DNA of 22,387 nt from Parvularia atlantis (taxonomy: Eukaryota; Opisthokonta; Rotosphaerida). Within the stretch, counting starts at the first letter, position 1. The number at the start of each line of letters is the position of its first letter. The stretch spans positions 1 through 22,387 of the forward strand of contig CALSCO010002359.1 of assembly GCA_943704415.1 (NCBI GenBank), read 5' to 3'. Of this stretch, positions 1 through 10,867 are shown one piece after another. A model generated the notes under the pieces. The model was given only the letters and a program-made list of their open reading frames with translations. It searched no databases and was not told the origin of the DNA. Made by a program: the position numbers and the translations under genes.

Positions 1-153
1 CCCCCCCACACACAAACAAACAAAAAAAAAATCCAAGAAAGTACATGCCTAGTTTGGCCTCCTCTTCCTCGTCTTGTCCCGTGCTCCCACCGTGCCGTGT
101 CTCCCCTCCCGCTTCTTGCTACCCGCATGTTTGTGGTCCACAGATCAATTCTT
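1..153. other. 3' flank of the PWWP gene
   Basis: Nothing codes here that I can support. It lies downstream of the minus-strand PWWP gene stop at 154. It holds a C7 run at the window edge, a short CA/A-rich patch with an A10 run at about 23-32 (T-rich in the gene's own sense) and pyrimidine-rich sequence at 58-117. No canonical polyadenylation hexamer was recognised. It may include the 3' UTR of the PWWP gene. Confidence 0.5.
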
Positions 154-1532
154 CTATGTTCGCTTCGCGGCTCGCGTGGTCGGCATGCCAGCCTTGCGCA
201 GCATGAGCAGGCGCCGGCTGTAGTGCGGCTGATTGTCGCGCAGCGAGCGTCAGGCTCCCCGCAGCCAGCGATCGCGGCGCCGCACCTGCTTCCACAGCGC
301 CTTGCGCGCCTCGTCGAGCGTCTTGAGGCCCTTGTGCGCCTGCAGCATGCGCGCGAGCACTTCGGGCAGCACCGTGCTGACGAGCGCCGTGCTGCGCGCC
401 TGCCTGAGGCGTGCCTCGAGGGCGTCCGTCACGCGTGTCTGCAGAGAAGCGTTGAGCCGTGTCGCAGCCAGCCAGCCCACGCACGACAGAGGCCTTGTCA
501 AACACGGGCTCGTGCGTTGGCAGGTTGTCGAAGCGTGGCGGCCCGCCGGTACTCACGGTCCTGCGCTGCATAGTCAGCGCAGCAGCAGCACACGGTTCAT
601 CGCACCGGCCGCCCGCACGGCTCACGACCTGGTCGATCTCGCCGTTGAGGCGCTCGAGCAGCGCGTCGATCTCCTCGTCCTCGAGCGTGACCTCGTCCTC
701 GTCGAGCACGCTGCGCGCGCGAAAAGTCAGTGCTCAGCGCGGCACAATGGCGCGCGCACTCTTCCGCCGTAGAGGCGAGCTGCGCACGTCGCGGTCAGGG
801 GCAGTGCCCCGCGTCAGGCGTGAGCGCGCACCGGGCACGTGTAGAAGCCGTTGTCCGTGTCCGTGAAGAAGCCGTTGCGCGCCGTGGTCTTCTCGTCGCC
901 GTCGGCAAACTGTATCTTGTACCGCACGCCCTTCTGCACGGGGCACTGTATCGTTTCACATGTGCGGCGGCCGGCCGACGCGCACACACCTCGTGCTTCT
1001 CGTGCGAGACGACGCGCGCAGGGTAGTACGAGTTGCGAAACTTGGCAAAGACCTCGGTGCCATCCTTGATAACCACGCCAGCGCTGCCGGCCCGGCGGAC
1101 GTGTCAGCCCGTCTCGGCGAGGCTGCACCGCGACGCACATCTCCGCCAGCTCCTTGTCGTCCTCGTCGTTGTCCTCGTACACGAGCGTCTTCGGCAGGCC
1201 GTCCAGCGAGCGCGGCGCAGCCAGAGGCCGGTCAGCGATGCTGTTGTGCCCGTTTAGGCCAGCAAGCGTGTGCGCATGTGCAGGCAGACCGCACCGCTTC
1301 TTCGACGACGACTGCCGTGCGGGCGGTGACTTGGGCGCGGCCTTGGGCGACGGGAGCGGCTCGCTCGACGCAAACAGCGCGCGGCGGGCCGACGGGCTCT
1401 TGGCGTCTGCGCACGAGCTCAGACGACGCGACACGGTGCAGCCAGCGCGCGCACCCTTCACCAACGCTGGGGCCTTGGCCGGCTTGATGGGCGAGTCGCA
1501 CAGCGCCTTGGTCATCGACGGCAGGTCGTCCA

Positions 1533-1596
<64 letters not shown>

Positions 1597-2691
1597 CATC
1601 GTAGCAGGCCTGAGCACGCGCTGATCAGCTAGCGCAACCATCGCTCGGCACGCGTGTTCGAACCGCTTCCGCGCGGGAACAGCAGCGCGCTTGGCCGGCC
1701 GCTCGACGGACGCGTCTGGTGCGGCTCGCTTGCGTGCCGGCGACAGCTTCGGCTGCTCGGCTGGCGCGACAGGCACAGTGCCGCCGTGCGCGCGCACAGC
1801 CTCGATGAGCGCGGGTACGGCAACACCCTTAACTGCGCCTAGTGCGGCCCACGCCTTTGCAAAGTCCTGCCGCGCGCATCAGCTGTCCGCGTCGCAATAT
1901 CGGTGAGGCACACGCACTTGCGCATTGGCCGGGCCGAGCTGCGTGCGCCGCCGCGCGTCAAACAGCGGTGCGCCTGAGGTGTGCGGGTACTCGAACAGGT
2001 CGCCCTCGCTGGCGTCCTGCCTGCGCGCTCACGGTGAGCTCAGCGCGCCGTGCCGCGGCAACCGACTGCGCACTCGACGTCATCCAGCAGCAGCCGCAGC
2101 ACGAAGCGCGCGACGCGCCCGGGCGTGTGGCGCTCGATGCGCGCCGGCCAGAGCGGCCGCGCCGTGCCTTTGCGATGCGTCGTCCACACGAGCCGCCCGA
2201 CGAGCGCGCCCTCGCCGCCCCCACCCGCATCCTCGTCGTCGCTCACGTCGCTCGTCGGCCCGCTGACGATGCCGTGCGACGGCGAGGCGGGCTGCATGTA
2301 GCGCGTGTCTCAGCGCGAGCTGTCAATCTGGCGCCACAAAACACACCGACGGCGGCCCCCGTGGCGACGGCGACGACGATCGCAGCCGCGCGGCGCCCGT
2401 CGACGTCGTCCGCGTGCGCAGCGCCACCGTCGGCACGACCGGCGACGCCGCAGCCGACGGGGACGACGGCGCCGACCCGCCCGCCGACGACGTCGATGTC
2501 GGCGCGATCGCGGCGAGCACCACGCGCGCGCGGCACGCCCCGGCCGCCGGCGACGACGGCTCGCGCGGCCGCACGATCGCGCTCGTCCGCTGCTGCGCCA
2601 CGACGGCCGCGCGACGGGCGGGCGGCGGCGCGGCGGGCGGCGGCGGCGGCGACGTCGACGACGACGACGACGACGCAACGAACACCGGCAT
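154..2691 (-). CDS. PWWP domain plus Tudor-like domain nuclear protein (11 exons)
   Basis: Probable chromatin reader of 672 aa. Exons (minus strand): 2691-2347, 2291-2074, 2020-1918, 1866-1139, 1083-990, 933-832, 779-760, 710-606, 560-485, 438-286, 228-154; all phases join. Residues 1-143 are Ser/Pro/Ala-rich. A PWWP domain spans about 144-248, with the VGRLVW strand and LWPARI as the PWWP-core equivalent, closed by a helical DFAKAWAALG segment. A basic stretch near 260-290 (ARKRAAP, PAKRAAVPARKR) is a likely nuclear localisation signal, followed by a 21-residue poly-Asp tract at about 313-333. A second beta-barrel-like module at about 465-530 (GTEVFAKF, YYPARVVS, YKIQFADGDE) reads as a Tudor/Agenet-type domain. 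The C-terminus is charged and helical. Exon 7 is only 20 nt. The ATG at 2691 faces the ATG of the SGNH gene 35 bp away. The acceptor of exon 6 is ambiguous (933 or 945, both in frame). Histone-methyl-lysine binding is inferred from family; the domain calls are firm for PWWP, weaker for Tudor. Confidence 0.82.
1534..1596. repeat. (GTC)21 trinucleotide repeat coding poly-Asp
   Basis: Twenty-one uninterrupted GTC units, read on the minus strand as GAC and coding 21 Asp in the linker between the PWWP and Tudor-like modules. The absence of any synonymous GAT interruption makes it a pure microsatellite, likely to vary in length between strains. Confidence 0.97.
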
Positions 2692-2726
2692 CGTGACACC
2701 GCGAACTTCGCCTCGAAAGTGGTCAC
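2692..2726. promoter_or_regulatory. 35-bp divergent inter-start region (PWWP gene / SGNH gene 1)
   Basis: This is all the DNA between two opposed start codons. Its two ends carry an inverted repeat, GTGAC at 2693-2697 and GTCAC at 2722-2726, so each ATG is preceded by GTCAC (with one extra G on the minus side). Its centre has imperfect dyad symmetry (ACTTCG / CGAAAGT). Promoter function is inferred from position; transcription start sites may lie inside either coding region. Confidence 0.6.
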
Positions 2727-3850
2727 ATGATGCGGCGGCTGCGCCTTGTCGTCCTCGCGGCGGCGTTCGCGGCGCTCGGCGCGCACGGCGCGCGCGTCGT
2801 GGTGTTTGGCGACAGGTGCCGTGCGTGTGCACCTGTGCGACGGCGCTGGGCGTGCTGACGGAGAGAGCGCAGCTGGGGCGCGCAGGGCGAGCGCGCGTTC
2901 GAGCTCATGTTTGCGTCACGCGGCTACGACGTCGAGGTCGACAACCAGGCCATTGGCGGCGTGCGTCCGCGTCGCGCGTCGTGTGGTGCTGCGGCATCTG
3001 CTCACAGCCGAGCGCCGCACGCGCGCCTCGCAGACCACGGCCAACTTCTGGTCCAAGAACCCCAGATCGCTCCTTGACCGCCTCGACGAGAACCCGGACG
3101 CCGAGTACGTCTGGCTGTCGATTGGCGGCAACGACGGCATCTTGTGCGCCCCACCCCTCGCCCGCATGCGAAGAGGGGGCTGACGCGCACCCAGCCGCAT
3201 GCTCCTCGGCCTCGACATCGACGACATCCTGCGCAAGGGCATCGAGGACACGCGCACGTTCCTCGACCCGGTCTACGCCGCCAAGCCCAACGTGACGGTC
3301 GTGCAGTTTGGCTACGACATTGTCAACTTTGAGATGACCGCCGGCTGCCGCGGCCTTGGCAACCTCATCTTCCGCAAGGAGTGCCCGCGCGACGACATCG
3401 CTTGCTTCAACAACCTCATGTACAAGCTCCAGTACGACTACGTCGAGCAGATCTCGACCTACTACCGCAACGGCTTCCACACGTCCGGTGCGCCCGCGCA
3501 GCCGCCCCTTGCATGCGCGCGAGCGCTCACCACAACGACCGCGCCCGCGCCAGTCAACCTCCTCGGCACGCTCCAGGCGTCGGACCCGCGCAACATCCCT
3601 GGCCCGTACCCGAACCCGGCGTACTACTCGCCCGCCGACCTCATGAACGACTGCATCCACCCGACCACCGAGGGCTTCACCGGTGTGTGCGCCCACGCGT
3701 GCTGACCGCTACTAACGCTGCACAGTGCTCTTCGACACGTTCTGGGACAAGTTCTGGGCGGGCGAGATCGGCCGCCTCGGCCCGCACAAGCCGCAGCTGG
3801 AGGCCGAGACCAGGCGCAAGCTGGCCATCCTAAAGAGCCTGGACCTGTGA
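2727..3850 (+). CDS. Secreted SGNH/GDSL-type hydrolase, copy 1 (6 exons)
   Basis: Predicted secreted or lumenal esterase/lipase-like enzyme of 277 aa. Exons: 2727-2815, 2873-2960, 3034-3143, 3195-3487, 3554-3682, 3726-3850. It opens with tandem ATGs (2727, 2730) and a hydrophobic signal peptide, cleavage probably near residue 22. Block I is VVVFGDS with the nucleophile Ser30 split by intron 1 (phase 2). Block III is IGGNDG with the oxyanion-hole Asn. Block V is DCIHP with the catalytic Asp/His pair. These are the SGNH hallmarks; substrate cannot be told. The next gene (4131-5104) is a close paralogue of nearly equal length, and their last two introns sit at identical positions and phases. Copy 1 has three further introns in the 5' half that copy 2 lacks. 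After removing intron 3 the two proteins align without a gap across that junction, which supports the model. Confidence 0.88.
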
Positions 3851-4130
3851 ACGCTCTGTTGCGCCATGGCTTTTGTGTCGCGTGTGCCGTTATGCCGTGC
3901 CTTGTCCCTTGTCCCTTGTCCCTTGTCCCTTGTCCCGCGCATGCCGTGCCTTGTCCCTTGTCCCTTGTCCCTTGTCCCTTGTCCCGCGCATGCCGTGCCT
4001 TGTCCCTTGTCCCTTGTCCCTGTGCCCATCGCTTCGCGGGCATGCATGCGCCTGATGCGATCCAGCGCCGCTGCGATGGCCGTGGGGTCACGCGCTCTTT
4101 CTGTTCCCCCCGCGTCCGACGCGTGCGACA
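3851..4130. other. Intergenic spacer between tandem SGNH genes
   Basis: This spacer holds the minisatellite at 3892-4021 and, after it, about 110 bp that should include the promoter of SGNH copy 2. No gene was seen. Confidence 0.7.
3892..4021. repeat. 49-bp minisatellite with nested CTTGTCC heptamers
   Basis: Two perfect 49-bp units (3892-3940 and 3941-3989) and a partial third (from 3990). Each full unit is a 9-nt header (ATGCCGTGC), five CTTGTCC heptamers and a CGCGC tail; the third unit has three heptamers and then degrades near 4018. It is a two-level tandem repeat. The heptamer does not match the common telomere repeats TTAGGG or TTTAGGG. Confidence 0.95.
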
Positions 4131-5104
4131 ATGCGCTCGTTCGCCGCGGTCTCGCTGGTGGCACTGCTGTGCGCGTGCGCCGCGTGCGACGCTGCGCAGG
4201 TGGTGGTCTTCGGCGACAGCTGGGGCTCGTTCGCGCGGCGCACGTTCCAGCAGATGTTCACGTCGCGCGGCTACGACGTGACGGTCGACAACACGGCCAT
4301 CGGCGGCACGACGGCGCAGTACTGGGCGCGCAACCCCGACTCGCTGCTCGACCGGCTCAACGACAACCCCGACGCCCAGTGGGTCTGGCTGACGATCGGC
4401 GGCAACGACGGCATCAACGAGCTGCTGGACGGGCGCGAGATCGAGGACATTGTCGCCGACGCCATCGACAACACCCGCGTCTTCCTCGACCCCGTCGCCG
4501 CGGCCAAGCCGGGCGTCAAGGTCGTGCAGTTTGGCTACGACATCGTCAACTTTGAGTTCACCTCCAGCTGCACCTCGCTCGGCAACAACCTCTTCCCCGA
4601 GTGCGGACGCGACACCGCCTGCAAGAACGAGCAGATGTACTCGCTCCAGTACGACTACGTCGACAAGATCTCGCCCTACTACCGCGCCGGCTTCCACACG
4701 TCGGGTGCGCGCCGCTTCCCCCCCCCCCCCCCCCCCGGCATCCCCGACCGATTAATTTGCTGATCGGCACGATCGCATCGCAGTCAACCTCCTCGGCACG
4801 ATGCAGGCCACCGACCCACGCAACATCCCCGCGCCCTACCCCAACGCGGCTTACTACTCGCCGGCAGACCTCATGAGCGACTGCATCCACCCGACCGACG
4901 AGGGCTTCACGGGTGCGTGCGCGCCCCCACGCCGGCTCGTTCCTGCTCATCCCTGCTCACACCGTGTGCGTGCGCGCAGTCGTCTTTGACGCCTTCTGGG
5001 ACAAGTACTGGGCCGGCCAGGTCGAGCGTCTCGGTCCGTACAACGCAACGCTGGCCGCCGAGACCAAGCGCAAGCTGGCAGTCCTCAAGAGCCTCAACCT
5101 GTGA
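4131..5104 (+). CDS. Secreted SGNH/GDSL-type hydrolase, copy 2 (3 exons)
   Basis: Paralogue of the preceding gene, 275 aa. Exons: 4131-4704, 4784-4912, 4980-5104. It has a cleavable signal peptide (Cys/Ala-rich, about 22 residues), block I VVVFGDS with Ser30, block III IGGNDG and block V DCIHP. The first exon runs unbroken through the region where copy 1 has three introns. The two shared introns fall after TS and after FTG, both phase 1. Intron 1 (4705-4783) contains a run of 19 C. As in copy 1, the C-terminus is a short amphipathic tail after FW-K-WAG. Both copies keep all catalytic residues, so both are probably active. Enzyme class is secure; the substrate is unknown. Confidence 0.9.
4718..4736. 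repeat. C19 homopolymer inside an intron
   Basis: Nineteen consecutive C within intron 1 of SGNH copy 2, upstream of a TGCTGATC branch-like motif and the CAG acceptor at 4783. Length may be inexact because of sequencing slippage. Confidence 0.95.
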
Positions 5105-5196
5105 GCGCTCCCCTTCACGGCTTGTTTTCCTGCCGCGCCCACCAGAACCTCCTCTCCCTCAGTCGCAAATATACGCTTGAACTACCACCATTGCGT
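5105..5196. other. 92-bp convergent spacer
   Basis: Lies between the stops of SGNH copy 2 (+) and NUP160 (-). It holds a locally AT-richer patch (around AAATATACG) and no gene. Both 3' ends must be formed in or around it, so the transcripts probably overlap. Confidence 0.6.
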
Positions 5197-8100
5197 CTAT
5201 GTCCGCGCCGCCACGGACCGCAACAGCGCCTCACTCTGGCTGTAGAGCGGCGTGCTCTTGCGCGCGATCACGTCCCGCGTCGCGTCGGCGCTCTGGCGCA
5301 CGTACTCGTCGTAGTGGCGCGCCACGTCCGCCGCGAGGTCGTCCCTGTGCGTGGTGGTTGAGCACTCCGGCTGCCCCGCGCCGCCAGCACGCGCGCACAT
5401 ATGGGCCGCACGCAGCTCGTGCTGCAGCTGGTCCAGCGCCGTGATGGGCACCGAGCGTGTACCGAGGTGCAGCACGCGCACGTCGAGGCGGTCGTGCTCC
5501 AGCTAAGCGCGACGGGTCAGGGAGCACGGCAGGCGGTGCACACACTGGGCACGCCACCCGCTCGATCGCCAGCTTGAGCAGGTGCACGGCAAAGTGCGCC
5601 GCCTCGGCGACGTGGCCGAAGCGCAGGTACGAGCGCAGCAGCACGGCCGGGTTGCCTGCCGGCTGCGTGATGCCCTGCCGCGGAAAAGGTAAGCATCGGC
5701 GTCTCCCCCTGCGCGCAAAAGAGCGCACCAGGTAAAAGTGCATGATCCACGGCGGCAGACGGATGGCCCGGCCGGACGACAACACGCGCTCGACCACGAG
5801 CTCGCTGGCAGCACGCACGGCGCGCGTTAGTGCCGAAGCGACGCCACAACGCACGCCAGGCGCACCGGAAGCGGTACGCGCCGTCCTTGCCGACCTTGTT
5901 GTCGTAGCGGTCGATATACGTGCGCAGGACGTGCCACCAGCGGTCTATCCGCCCCGCGCGCGACACGGGTCAGCGAAAGGCGACTGTGCCTCAACGGCGG
6001 GCGCACCGCGCGCGTGCACGCTGCCGGGCACGAGATCACTGTCAAAGGCGACGTCGTTGACGTCCTCGTGCACCGCGCCGCTGAGCGCAAGCCCGTCAGC
6101 CGTGTGCACGCGGGCGGAGCAGTTCGCGCGCGCACCTCAGGCCCTGGTTGACGCACTTGCCGATGATATTTTCAAACACGACATCCAAGCCCTCGTCTGT
6201 CTGCACTGCGAGCGTCGTCGCGCGCTGCAAGTAGCCTGCCTGCACGAGCAGCGCCACGGCCTCTGCGGCCGCCAGCGAGCCGGCTGCGAGCACGGTGCAT
6301 AAGGGCCGTGCTCCACGCGCAATGCCGCACGCACCGCTCTCGACCAGCGACGGGTACAGCGGCGACAGGTGCAGGCGCCCGACGGCGATGGCGTACTCAC
6401 GCTGCAGATGCTCGATCTGGCGCACGTTGGCCAGCACGCCCGCCGCGTCGTACCGCCTGCGCTTCTGCAGCACGGCCGGGTCGGCCGCCGTCTCCGGGGT
6501 CGGGATCCACGCGTGCGCCGGGTCGACGAGCCGGAGCGACTGGAGCGCACACAGTAGCGCCTTGGCGTGCTCGGTCTGTGCGTCCTCGTCAGCGCGCACA
6601 AGAGCCGTCACACGAACGAGCACGCACCCAGACAGCGTGTGATAGGCTCCCGCGGTCCGCGATCAGCCGGCTCGCGTAGGCGTACATGGCGCGACTGGCC
6701 TTGCGATGGTCGCCGCGGCACGTGTGCCAGGCAAAGAGGATCTGCGTGCGCGCGTGAGATAGCGCAGCCATGGGCGCGCGCGCTCGCACACACCTTGTAG
6801 TAGTTGGGCTGCACGGCCACGCCGACGATGTCGTTGCGCGCCTTGAACTCGAGAGTGCTCTCCAGCGTGTCCTGCCCGCACGTGCTGTGAGCAGAAGTGA
6901 CGCGCATGGCATCAGCCAACACACCTGCATGCCCAGGAACGACCACTGCGTCAGGCGGGCCTCCTGGTGGTCGTTGCACACGAGCGTGACGAGGTGCGAG
7001 AGCTGGTCGCGCTGCCTGAGGGCGGTCGCTTTGGGGCTCAGCACAGGCGCGAGGCGGCGAGCCATCAGTAGCGTACTTATCCTGGTCCGGCAGCGCAGCC
7101 AGCGCCTCGTACGCCTCGTCGTAGCGGCGCAGACGCAGCGCGTTGGCAAAGACGAGCGACCACAGCTGCGAGACCGAGTGCTGCTGGCTCTGCGTCACGC
7201 CCGCGTGAGGGCGGCAGCGACGCATGGCAGCCGAACAAACCCCGCCCAGTGCGAGCAGCTTGCGCGCGACCGCGACCACCGCCTGTGCGCTCTGGCGCTC
7301 CTCGAGCAGCGCGAGCACGTGTGACATGTAGTCGCCGAGCGTGTCACCGGCAATATCCGGGAAGGTGCGCTGCAGCTGGACTGGACGTTTGCGCGGGCAC
7401 GGACGGTCAGCGACACGTGCGCTGCGCCAACCACGCGCACCAAAGTCGCTCGCGCCGTGCATGAACGCGTCCATCGCGCGGTCGTGCTCGCCCAGACGCA
7501 GGTACGCCCGCCCGAGCACCGTCATCTATGCGCGCTCACGTCAGTCGACGGTCTGCTAAGCAAGTCGTCGCACCAGCGTGGTCGAACGCACGGCTGTGTG
7601 CCGCGCGAGCCTGGTCACGAGCTCGTCTAGACGCAGCGTATGCAGAGCCAGGGCAGTGCGCTCAGCCGCAATGCGCTCGACGGCGTGCGCGTCGCTCCAG
7701 CCGACGCCGGCGTGGTCCACGATCGCTCGGATCATCTGCGTGAGTGTGTGCACGAGTTAGGCTCTGCATCGCCGCGCGCATGCACCGCACCTGCGTCGCC
7801 AGGTAGACCGCGCTGTCAGACAGGGCGCTTCCCGTGGGCGCCTTGAGCGGCGCACTGAGGCTGAGCAGCCCGTGGGCCGCGACGATGCGTGCGCCGCTGG
7901 ACTGCAGCACAAACGGCTGTTCGCAGAGTCTTGCATGAGTGCGCGCGGGCAACGGATGGTGCGCGCGCGACACGCACGTCGCCGGTGACGCTCAGGCCCG
8001 ACATGCGCGCCGCAAGCACCTCGGTCGGGTGCTCTGCCTCGACATGGCCCTCCTGTCCGTGCACTGCACGTCAGCAGCACCGCACGACCGCAGCACGCGC

Positions 8101-10867
8101 GCACCTCGAGAAAGACGCCGAGCGTGCGCATGATCGTGTACAGCGTGCAGGCCGCCTCGACATAGCCGTGCAGGCTCATCGGCGCCGTCGCGTCCGCGTC
8201 CATGTCGAGCACGGCACTTGCCGGCGGCCCGCTGTGGGCCACCTGGCTCGCGAGCACGGCCAGCAGCGCAAACTCGCGCGCCACGGCGATCCGCGCATGC
8301 ACAAGCTGTGCGCACGGCGTCGGTGTGCGCGTGTCTGCAGTGGCAGCAACGCACCTGCACAAACGTGGCGACGGTGCCCGACCGCAGCGCGTAGCTGTCA
8401 ACGGCGTGCTTGGCCGTCGCGGCCTCGTCCGCGTGGTCCACGAGCAGCACGCCAGGCAGGGCTCCGGCGATGCTCTGTGCTCATCCGAGCGTGAGCGTGA
8501 TGCCAGCACCACGCTGCACCGCACCGCCAGCGTCGTGAGCAGGTGAGCGGGCCCGGCGACGTCGCGCAGCTCGGCCATGGCGCGCGCGTACTCGACCGCG
8601 TGCGGCGCCTCGTCGGCCAGACAGCTCAGCGTCTGAGGCAACACCGTTCGTTAGCATGCGCCGTGCCATACCGCACATGCATGTGCACCAGCTTGTTGAC
8701 CGCGTCAAGCAGGGCCTCGCGCAGCGGCTTGGCCAGCAGTTCGTCGACCTGCTGGACGAGGTGCGCAAAGGCCGCGACACTGAGCGACTGGTTCACGGTC
8801 GACATGAGCTCAGCCAGCGCCACGACGGCATCTGCCGGACGCACGCCCATCAGCCAGCGCAAGAGTGACCGCGAGCGCATGCACACCTCGCACGCCGGCG
8901 GGCGCGAGCGCGCGGTCTGCCCGCACAAATGCCGAGCTTGGTGCGAGTGCCACGTGCATGCTGTCAATGCGCGTCTGCAGCAGGTGGTGCACGATCTCGG
9001 CAGCTGAAGTGAACGAGTGCGCGTCAGCGGGTCCGCTTGGTCGGCAGACCGCAAAACGAACCGTCGAGGTGGCGCAGGAACGAGCGATGCTCGCGCTCGA
9101 CGACGATGATCAGACCTGCACGGCGTGCGCGCGCGCTCAGCCTTATGCACGTGCTCTCGGCATGCGGCACACGCGCACCGCTCGCGTCGGCGTACAGCCC
9201 GAGCGGCGCCGTCGCCCGCTGACGCTGCAGCGTGCTCGGCTGTGCACCCTCGCCGGCAAAGCTCCGAGCGAGACGGTCCTGCGCCCGTGGAAGGTGTCAG
9301 TGCCGCGACGCCGCCCCACAGGCGCGTCTGCGTGCCTCGGTCAAGTCCGCGCCCCACATAAGCACGTCCTTGGCCACCGCCGACGGGTGGCCGTGGTAGG
9401 CATCGACTGCGGCGGTCGTGACGCGCGACCAGCGCGCTCGGGTCGACGCTGCGCAGGCGGTGAGCAGAGCCAGCGGCGGGGCAAGGCGTCACGCACCGCG
9501 CACGCTCGTGTGGCACACGCCCGCTGACTCGGTCAGCGCGTACAGCTGACCGTCGGCGAGCGCAAAGTCGATCAGGCCGTGCGGCAGCGACGCGCGCTCG
9601 CTGTGCAGCGTCATCGACGCAAATTGGCCCGAGCTGCGCGAAGGCGCATCAGCAACGCACGGCGCGCGCGGACGACGCGAGCCCACCTGGACGTCTGCAA
9701 GCGGTACGTGACGATCGACGGCGCCTCGCCCTCGCCCGACGTGGCCGCGCTCGGCACGTACACAGCCACGTGGCACGCGTGCTCGCCGTCGCCGCCGCTG
9801 CATCACCCATGCGCAGACGCTGTCAGCGCCTTTCTCTCGCACACAGCACGCACGCACCGCGCCAGCGCGCTCAGCTGGATGTGGGACTTGAGCACGGGCG
9901 CGCGCGCAAAGGCCTCCGAGTGGATCTCCTCAAGCACGACCGTGTGCACGCACGTGCGCATCTGCAGCGACCAGACCTTGAGGTTGCGGTCCTGTGCCCT
10001 CGCACGTCAAGACAATGCGCAGCCCGATGCGTGCCCCACGCGTCACCTGCGACAGCGCCAGCACGATCGTCTCGCGCGTGCCCGGCACGGCCCACGCGCG
10101 CACGCTGATCACGTCCTGGTGGCGCGGCTGCAGCAGCAGCCCGGTCACGAGGCGGCCAAGCCGGCTGCCCTCGACGAGCTCGGCGCAGTCGAGCTGGCCG
10201 TCGTGGCGCACGCTCGTGACCAGCAGCGTGTTTTTTGCGCAGCCGAGGACGACCGTGCTGGCGTCGATCGGGTCGAGCGACAGCGCGACCGTGCCGCGGC
10301 GCAGCGCAAAGACCTCGCACCTGCCGTCGATGTCAGCACATCGATGGAGGATCGGGGTCGCGGCCGCGCGCACCACGACGTCTGCCGGTCCGTGACAAAC
10401 GCGCCGATCGAGCCGCCCCGCAGTGTCAGGCGGAACAGCAGTGCGCCCGACACGACCAGCACCACGGCCTCGCGCGCCGCACTGGTCGCTTGCGCCCAGC
10501 CGACCGCGGGCACGACCGGCCCGGGGAAGACGAGGCGCACAACGACGGGCTCTGCGCCGCTCCGGGTCACGCGCCATCTGGCAGACCACGGCCAAAGGCG
10601 CACCCTTGTAGCTGTCGCCCGCCACGCCCAGCTGCTCGAGCTCGACGACGTGGTTGGACGTGCGCCACAGCACGACCGACGCGCCCGCGCGCGCCGCCCC
10701 GCCCGCCGCGCGGAACGTCTCGTCGCCGTACATGTTCTGCGCAAACATGCCGTGAGCACAGCCGCGCGCGCGCCCGACACGCGCACCTGCTCCACCAGCG
10801 CCCGCGGCACGTCCAGAACGACTTCGCGCGCGGGCGGCGCGGGCGCGAGACGCGTGAGGCCCAGCAT
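5197..10867 (-). CDS. NUP160: Nuclear pore complex Y-complex nucleoporin NUP160/Nup120 (32 exons)
   Basis: Scaffold subunit of the Y (Nup107-160) complex, about 1332 aa (human about 1430). Exons (minus): 10867-10787, 10736-10604, 10551-10374, 10320-10047, 9991-9858, 9797-9687, 9633-9497, 9448-9336, 9278-9179, 9115-9050, 9003-8887, 8831-8677, 8632-8525, 8474-8355, 8305-8105, 8052-7978, 7916-7791, 7735-7574, 7525-7441, 7380-7241, 7189-7077, 7015-6925, 6871-6794, 6741-6628, 6575-6335, 6283-6136, 6080-6007, 5944-5866, 5804-5729, 5674-5558, 5502-5399, 5344-5197. The N-terminal half is a beta-propeller with the family signature LALSQDRNLKVWSLQ (FALCQDHKLRMWS in vertebrates) and VLWRTSNHVVELE. The C-terminal half is alpha-solenoid with TPR-like repeats and clear family matches: LGRAYLRLGEHDRAMDAF, RLVDPAHAWI, AEAVALLVQAGYLQ and the terminal ATRDVIARK segment. 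Least certain: the exon 8/9 junction (modelled as GC-AG), the exon 10 end (9050 or 9062) and the exon 12 donor. Acceptors at 7526, 5945 and 5503 are TAG. No upstream coding exon was identified. Confidence 0.92.

Noticed and set aside
814-1797. A single 327-aa frame spanning PWWP-gene exon 4 and beyond
   Set aside because: It reads through two introns (1084-1138 and 934-989); splicing them joins the Tudor-like strands in phase and removes unlikely sequence.
2305-2730. Arg-rich and Asp-rich plus-strand frames opposite the first PWWP-gene exon
   Set aside because: Antisense shadow of the Ser/Pro-rich N-terminus; composition is fully explained by the complementary GC-rich codons.
3892-4021. Possible CRISPR array or telomere-like repeat
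   Set aside because: Units are head-to-tail without unique spacers, in a eukaryotic context, and the CTTGTCC heptamer is not a known telomere motif.
5197-10867. Bacterial-style operon or several small genes in the NUP160 region
   Set aside because: The fragments line up in order and phase with one NUP160 protein once the short introns are removed.
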